Assembly: GCA_947630855.1 (NCBI GenBank)
Contig: CANRJF010000012.1
Coordinates: 1-44,268 of the forward strand
Direction: 5' to 3'
From: an uncultured Lachnospiraceae bacterium
GTDB lineage: Bacteria; Bacillota; Clostridia; Lachnospirales; Lachnospiraceae
DNA: 44,268 nucleotides
Made by a program: the position numbers and the translations under genes. Shown one piece after another: positions 41,037 to 44,268 of this stretch; position 1 is the stretch's first letter; each line of letters starts with the position of its first letter. The notes under the pieces were generated by a model that worked only from the letters and a program-made list of their open reading frames with translations, did no database searches and was not told the DNA's origin.

Positions 41037-43562
41037 ATGAAAAAAGGAATGATAAATTTAGCAGTTTTAATATTTGTTTTCGTAGTTGGAGTGCTTGTAT
41101 CCGGGCAGCTTATGAATCATTCCAATGAAGATTTGACCACGGAAATGGCGGATGCCACACTTCCCATCGTATCCTTTTACATGAACGGAGAGGGTGGAAG
41201 GCAGGAGGTAAATGAACTGCGGGGTTATACATCAGAGATGCAGGCAGTTTATATGAGGGATTCCATTACAACGGTGTCCGAGGACAGGCTTCTTCCCTTA
41301 AAAATTCAGACATATGACACTAAGGTGGAGGAGATATCCTATGAAATCCGAAGCCTGGACGCAGAGCGTCTGATTGCAGATTCTAAGGTGGAGGATTATG
41401 AGGAGAAAAAGGGTAAAATTACGGCAGACCTTACAATCCAGAATCTTCTGGAAGAAAATGAAGAATATCTTTTTATTTTTAAATTAAAATGCGGCAGTGA
41501 TACGATTTATTATTATACCAGACTTATGGAGGAAAGCGGCAGTTATACAAAGGAATGTGTGGATTTTGCCATGTATTTTCATGAAAGCACATTTGACCCG
41601 GAGAAGGCAAAAGAGCTTGCCACATACTTAGAGCCCAATGCATCAGGGGACAATTCCACTTTACACAAGGTGGATATCCATTCCAGCTTAAAACAGGTGG
41701 CATGGGCGGATTTTGAAGGGGAGCGGATGACTACTCCTGTTCCCTCCATAAAAGAGGTGAATGACTCCTATGCGGTAGTAGTTCTTAATTATCTGGTGGA
41801 TTCCATAGGAATAAATGGGGAGATGGAATATTATAATGTAGAGGAGTATTTTAGAATCCGCCCCACCAGCGAACGTATGTATCTGTTAAATTACGAGAGG
41901 ACAATGAACCAGATTTTCCGGGCGGAAAACGGCGACTTCTACGATAACTATATCCAGTTGGGAATACGGGATGGCGGAGTGGAATATGCGGCTAATGAGA
42001 AAGGGAATATTGTCAGCTTTGTCCAGGAGGGAGAACTGTGGTGCTATAACGAGAGCAGCAACCAGCTTTCCCAGGTATTCAGCTTTATTGGATATGAGGG
42101 AATAGACAAAAGAGAAAATTATGGGGAGCATGATATAAAAATTATCAGCATTGACGAGACGGGAAGCATAAATTTTGTTGTGTACGGTTATATGAACTGC
42201 GGTTCCCATGAAGGGAAGGTAGGCATCTGCGTCTATCATTATGACAGTGTTGCAAATACCATTGAGGAAGAGCTGTTTATCCCCTCCACCGCCTCCTATC
42301 AGGTTATGCGGGCGGATTTAGGACAGCTTATGTATGAAAATGCCCAGGGCATCTTCTTTATTATGTTAAACGGGGCTGTTTACCGCATAGACCTTTCTAC
42401 CATGAAGGTGCAGGAATATATTATCGGACTTGCGGAAGGAAATTATGCCATATCAGATTCCCACAAATATTTTGCATGGTCTGAGGCAGATGCGGGGGGA
42501 GAGGCAACCGTTATCCAGATTATGGATTTGGATTCGGAAGAATTAAAAGAGATTTCGGGAAACGGAAGTGAGTATTTAATGCCTCTTGGCTTTATGAAAG
42601 AGGATTTTGTCTATGGGCTTGTAAGAAAAGAGGACATGCTTAAGGATATGGCGGGGAATACGGTTTTTCCTATGTACAAAGTGTGTATTATGAATCCTGC
42701 AACCACAGAGCAGTTAAAACAGTATGAAAAACCTGATTATTTTGTGTCGGATATCAGTATTCAGGATTATATTATGTACCTGGACAGGGTACAGTTTAAC
42801 GGAATGGCATATGTGGAGGCGAGCCAGGATACCATTATGAACAGGGAGGGTGACAGCACAAACATTGTAGATATCCATTCCACCATAACGGAGGTAAAAG
42901 AGACGCAGATTCAGCTTTCCATGGTGGACATGGTAAAAGAAGCATCGCCCAAAATACTCACCCCAAAAGAAGTGGTTTTTGAGAATAACAGAGAGATTGC
43001 GTTAAACAGGGAAGATGAAACAAGCAACTACTATGCATATGCCAGGGGAGATGTGCTGACGGTGACAGATGACTTAAAATCGGCAATATCCGTGGCAAAT
43101 AATGAAATGGGAGTTGTGATTGGAGAACGGCAGCAGTATATATGGAAGAGGGCAAGGAAATCCGTACAAGAACAGATTGAGGTTACCGTGGGAACGGAGG
43201 ACGCGGAAGGAACGTCCATCGCCCAGTGTGTCAGCGCAATATTAGAGAGGGAATCCATCAACATCGGCGTTACGGCATTAATCAGCCAGGGAAAGACGCC
43301 CAAAGAAATATTAGAGACTACCATGGAAAATGTCACGGCATTAGATTTAACAGGATGCCATTTGGATGAAGTGCTTTATTATGTCAGCCTGGGCAATCCG
43401 GTATTTGCCATGCAGAGTGACACGGATGCTGTTTTAGTGGTAGGGTACGATTCCCAGAATGTAATTTTGTATAATCCCCTGGAAGCTTCTTATGAAAAAA
43501 AGGGAATGGAAGACGCCAAAGAGATGGTTGAAAATGCCGGAAATGTATTTTTTGGTACATGA
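41037..43562 (+). CDS. Large exported protein, propeller plus C39-like end
   Basis: This 841-aa protein has an uncleaved-type N-terminal anchor (LAVLIFVFVVGVLVSGQL). Residues ~45-250 are beta-rich. The middle (~250-640) has repeated four-strand-like blades (IKIISIDETGSINFVVYGYM, YAISDSHKYFAWSEAD) suggesting a beta-propeller. The last ~130 residues (TSIAQCVSAILERESINIGV, LDEVLYYVSLGNPVFAMQ, DAVLVVGYDSQNVILYNP) resemble a C39/papain-like fold, but the position of the usual His (GHAxVVxGYD) is Asp. It is likely catalytically inactive or only structural. Start: AAAGGCGG upstream. Family unknown to me. Confidence 0.7.
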   Translation: MKKGMINLAVLIFVFVVGVLVSGQLMNHSNEDLTTEMADATLPIVSFYMNGEGGRQEVNELRGYTSEMQAVYMRDSITTVSEDRLLPLKIQTYDTKVEEISYEIRSLDAERLIADSKVEDYEEKKGKITADLTIQNLLEENEEYLFIFKLKCGSDTIYYYTRLMEESGSYTKECVDFAMYFHESTFDPEKAKELATYLEPNASGDNSTLHKVDIHSSLKQVAWADFEGERMTTPVPSIKEVNDSYAVVVLNYLVDSIGINGEMEYYNVEEYFRIRPTSERMYLLNYERTMNQIFRAENGDFYDNYIQLGIRDGGVEYAANEKGNIVSFVQEGELWCYNESSNQLSQVFSFIGYEGIDKRENYGEHDIKIISIDETGSINFVVYGYMNCGSHEGKVGICVYHYDSVANTIEEELFIPSTASYQVMRADLGQLMYENAQGIFFIMLNGAVYRIDLSTMKVQEYIIGLAEGNYAISDSHKYFAWSEADAGGEATVIQIMDLDSEELKEISGNGSEYLMPLGFMKEDFVYGLVRKEDMLKDMAGNTVFPMYKVCIMNPATTEQLKQYEKPDYFVSDISIQDYIMYLDRVQFNGMAYVEASQDTIMNREGDSTNIVDIHSTITEVKETQIQLSMVDMVKEASPKILTPKEVVFENNREIALNREDETSNYYAYARGDVLTVTDDLKSAISVANNEMGVVIGERQQYIWKRARKSVQEQIEVTVGTEDAEGTSIAQCVSAILERESINIGVTALISQGKTPKEILETTMENVTALDLTGCHLDEVLYYVSLGNPVFAMQSDTDAVLVVGYDSQNVILYNPLEASYEKKGMEDAKEMVENAGNVFFGT

Positions 43563-43608
43563 AGTAGAAAAAATGTATAAAATTAATAAAAAATGAGCCC
43601 ATCCTTCG

Positions 43609-43630
43609 TGGGAAATTACTAATTTTCCCA
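43609..43630 (+). terminator. Hairpin after the 841-aa gene
   Basis: TGGGAAATT - ACT - AATTTTCCCA, a compact inverted repeat 46 nt past the stop; weak tail. Confidence 0.45.
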
Positions 43631-43638
43631 AAAGTCTA

Positions 43639-43667
43639 TTGTAAAATTTTGAATAATAGGGTATATT
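43639..43667 (+). promoter_or_regulatory. Sigma-A promoter of the HPr-like gene
   Basis: TTGTAA, 17-bp spacer, TATATT, 30 nt before the ATG at 43698. Confidence 0.7.
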
Positions 43668-43697
43668 AAAGACTGTACTTTAGGAGGAAAGAAAAAC

Positions 43698-43952
43698 ATG
43701 AGCAATAAGAAAGTTGTAGTGTCAAACGTTTCAAAGGAACATGATAATCCCATTGCAGAGTTGGTACAGGTAGCCTGTCAGTTTGACAGTAATATTACAT
43801 TGGAGAGTAACAACCGGAGAATTAATGCTAAGAGCATTATGGGAATCATGGCTTTCAATCCGTCCGAGGGCATGACAGTGAATGTTATTACGGATGGCAA
43901 CGATGAACAAGAGGCATTAGTAGCAATGGAAAAATTCTTAGTATGCGAGTAA
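43698..43952 (+). CDS. HPr-like protein with altered active site
   Basis: This 84-aa protein has the HPr fold pattern. The C-terminal half is standard, with INAKSIMGIMAF containing the regulatory Ser46 of HprK and then EGMTVNVITDGNDEQEALVA. The phosphocarrier loop normally reads GLHARPA; here the aligned residues are KEHDNPI, so His15 and Pro18 remain but Arg17 is Asn. It may be a Crh-like regulator rather than a sugar phosphocarrier. AGGAGG precedes the ATG, and a Lys/Ala-rich gene follows 28 nt later. Confidence 0.85.
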   Translation: MSNKKVVVSNVSKEHDNPIAELVQVACQFDSNITLESNNRRINAKSIMGIMAFNPSEGMTVNVITDGNDEQEALVAMEKFLVCE

Positions 43953-43980
43953 CAACTGGGTTAAAAGGGAGGTAAAAATT

Positions 43981-44268
43981 ATGTCTAAAAACAAACCAGA
44001 AGTAAAATCACCTGCTACGAAGGTTGCAGGGGCAGCAGAGGCAGTAGTAAATGAAGTGAAGTCAGTAGCCGCAAAAGCTGTGGAAGCAAAGCCGGAAGTA
44101 AAGAAACCGGAAGTAAAAGAAGAAGTAAAGAAAGATGTTGCAGCAGTAAAAGAGACAGCACAGAAAGCTGTTAAGAAAGTATCAGGAAAAGCAAAGAAGG
44201 CAGCGGCAAAGCCGGTAAAAGAAAAAGTACAGCCGGAAGTTACCCTTCAGGTATTTGGAAATGAAGTT
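43981..44268 (+). CDS. DUF6465-like Lys/Ala-rich protein (3' cut by window)
   Basis: The first 96 codons are visible: an unstructured basic N-terminus of Lys/Ala/Val/Pro repeats (AAKAVEAKPEVKKPEVKEEV, KKVSGKAKKAAAKPVKEKV) like histone H1 tails, then QPEVTLQVFGNEV, which begins a compact domain I associate with DUF6465. GGGAGG lies 8 nt before the ATG. Probably DNA- or RNA-associated; function unknown. The gene continues beyond the window. Confidence 0.75.
   Translation, partial: MSKNKPEVKSPATKVAGAAEAVVNEVKSVAAKAVEAKPEVKKPEVKEEVKKDVAAVKETAQKAVKKVSGKAKKAAAKPVKEKVQPEVTLQVFGNEV

Overview
The window looks like chromosome from a gut-type Lachnospiraceae (Clostridia). Supporting signs are strong AGGAGG-type ribosome sites, sigma-A promoters with 17-bp spacers, and families typical of that group (DUF4317, ThiW, a BspA-like leucine-rich surface protein, a DUF6465-like protein, an AEC carrier). 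No complete tRNA or rRNA gene, no CRISPR array and no intact transposase or integrase gene was seen.

Region 1 (about 1-7,700) is AT-rich accessory DNA, a patchwork of mobile-element remains. It has a possible IS21-type end at the left edge and two ~350-bp direct repeats (330-686 and 7227-7580), each carrying the same small gene. Between them lie an ArdC-type antirestriction gene with an HTH regulator and three near-identical palindromic operators, a second small HTH gene, a GNAT acetyltransferase, an antA/B antirepressor remnant, a tRNA-Pro 3'-half attachment scar with integrase arm-like repeats and an integrase C-terminal fragment, a HipA-like kinase with a small partner, and a GC-rich hairpin island.

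Region 2 (7,700-16,500) is mixed. It holds an Rpn-type PD-(D/E)XK nuclease beside a gene with a damaged 5' end, an orphan antitoxin-like RNA, an XRE regulator divergent from a sigma factor fused to a membrane and extracytoplasmic domain, two tiny peptide ORFs, and a BspA-like surface protein whose signal peptide is out of frame at a G8 tract. A small ATPase/DUF4869 cassette with a beheaded upstream gene follows.

Region 3 (16,500-44,268) is mainly core genome. It contains a chemoreceptor / solute-binding lipoprotein / AEC carrier operon, a thiD-thiW-thiM thiamine-precursor salvage operon followed by a mini-protein with an OadB-like motif, gdhA, a type I toxin-antitoxin locus, AraC and MATE genes, nudC, signal peptidase I, an LTA synthase-like enzyme, a MacAB-type export operon, a hybrid histidine kinase, a large exported protein, an HPr-like protein and a Lys/Ala-rich DUF6465-like protein cut by the window end.

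The most novel signal is a dispersed structured repeat of ~95-130 bp (22144-22275, 27866-27960, 31483-31614, and a decayed copy at 9434-9562). Its hairpin loops (ACTTGCT and GCGAAGC) are invariant while the stems change with compensation. Two full copies form most of ~170-nt 5' leaders, downstream of sigma-A promoters, of the DUF4317 and signal peptidase genes.
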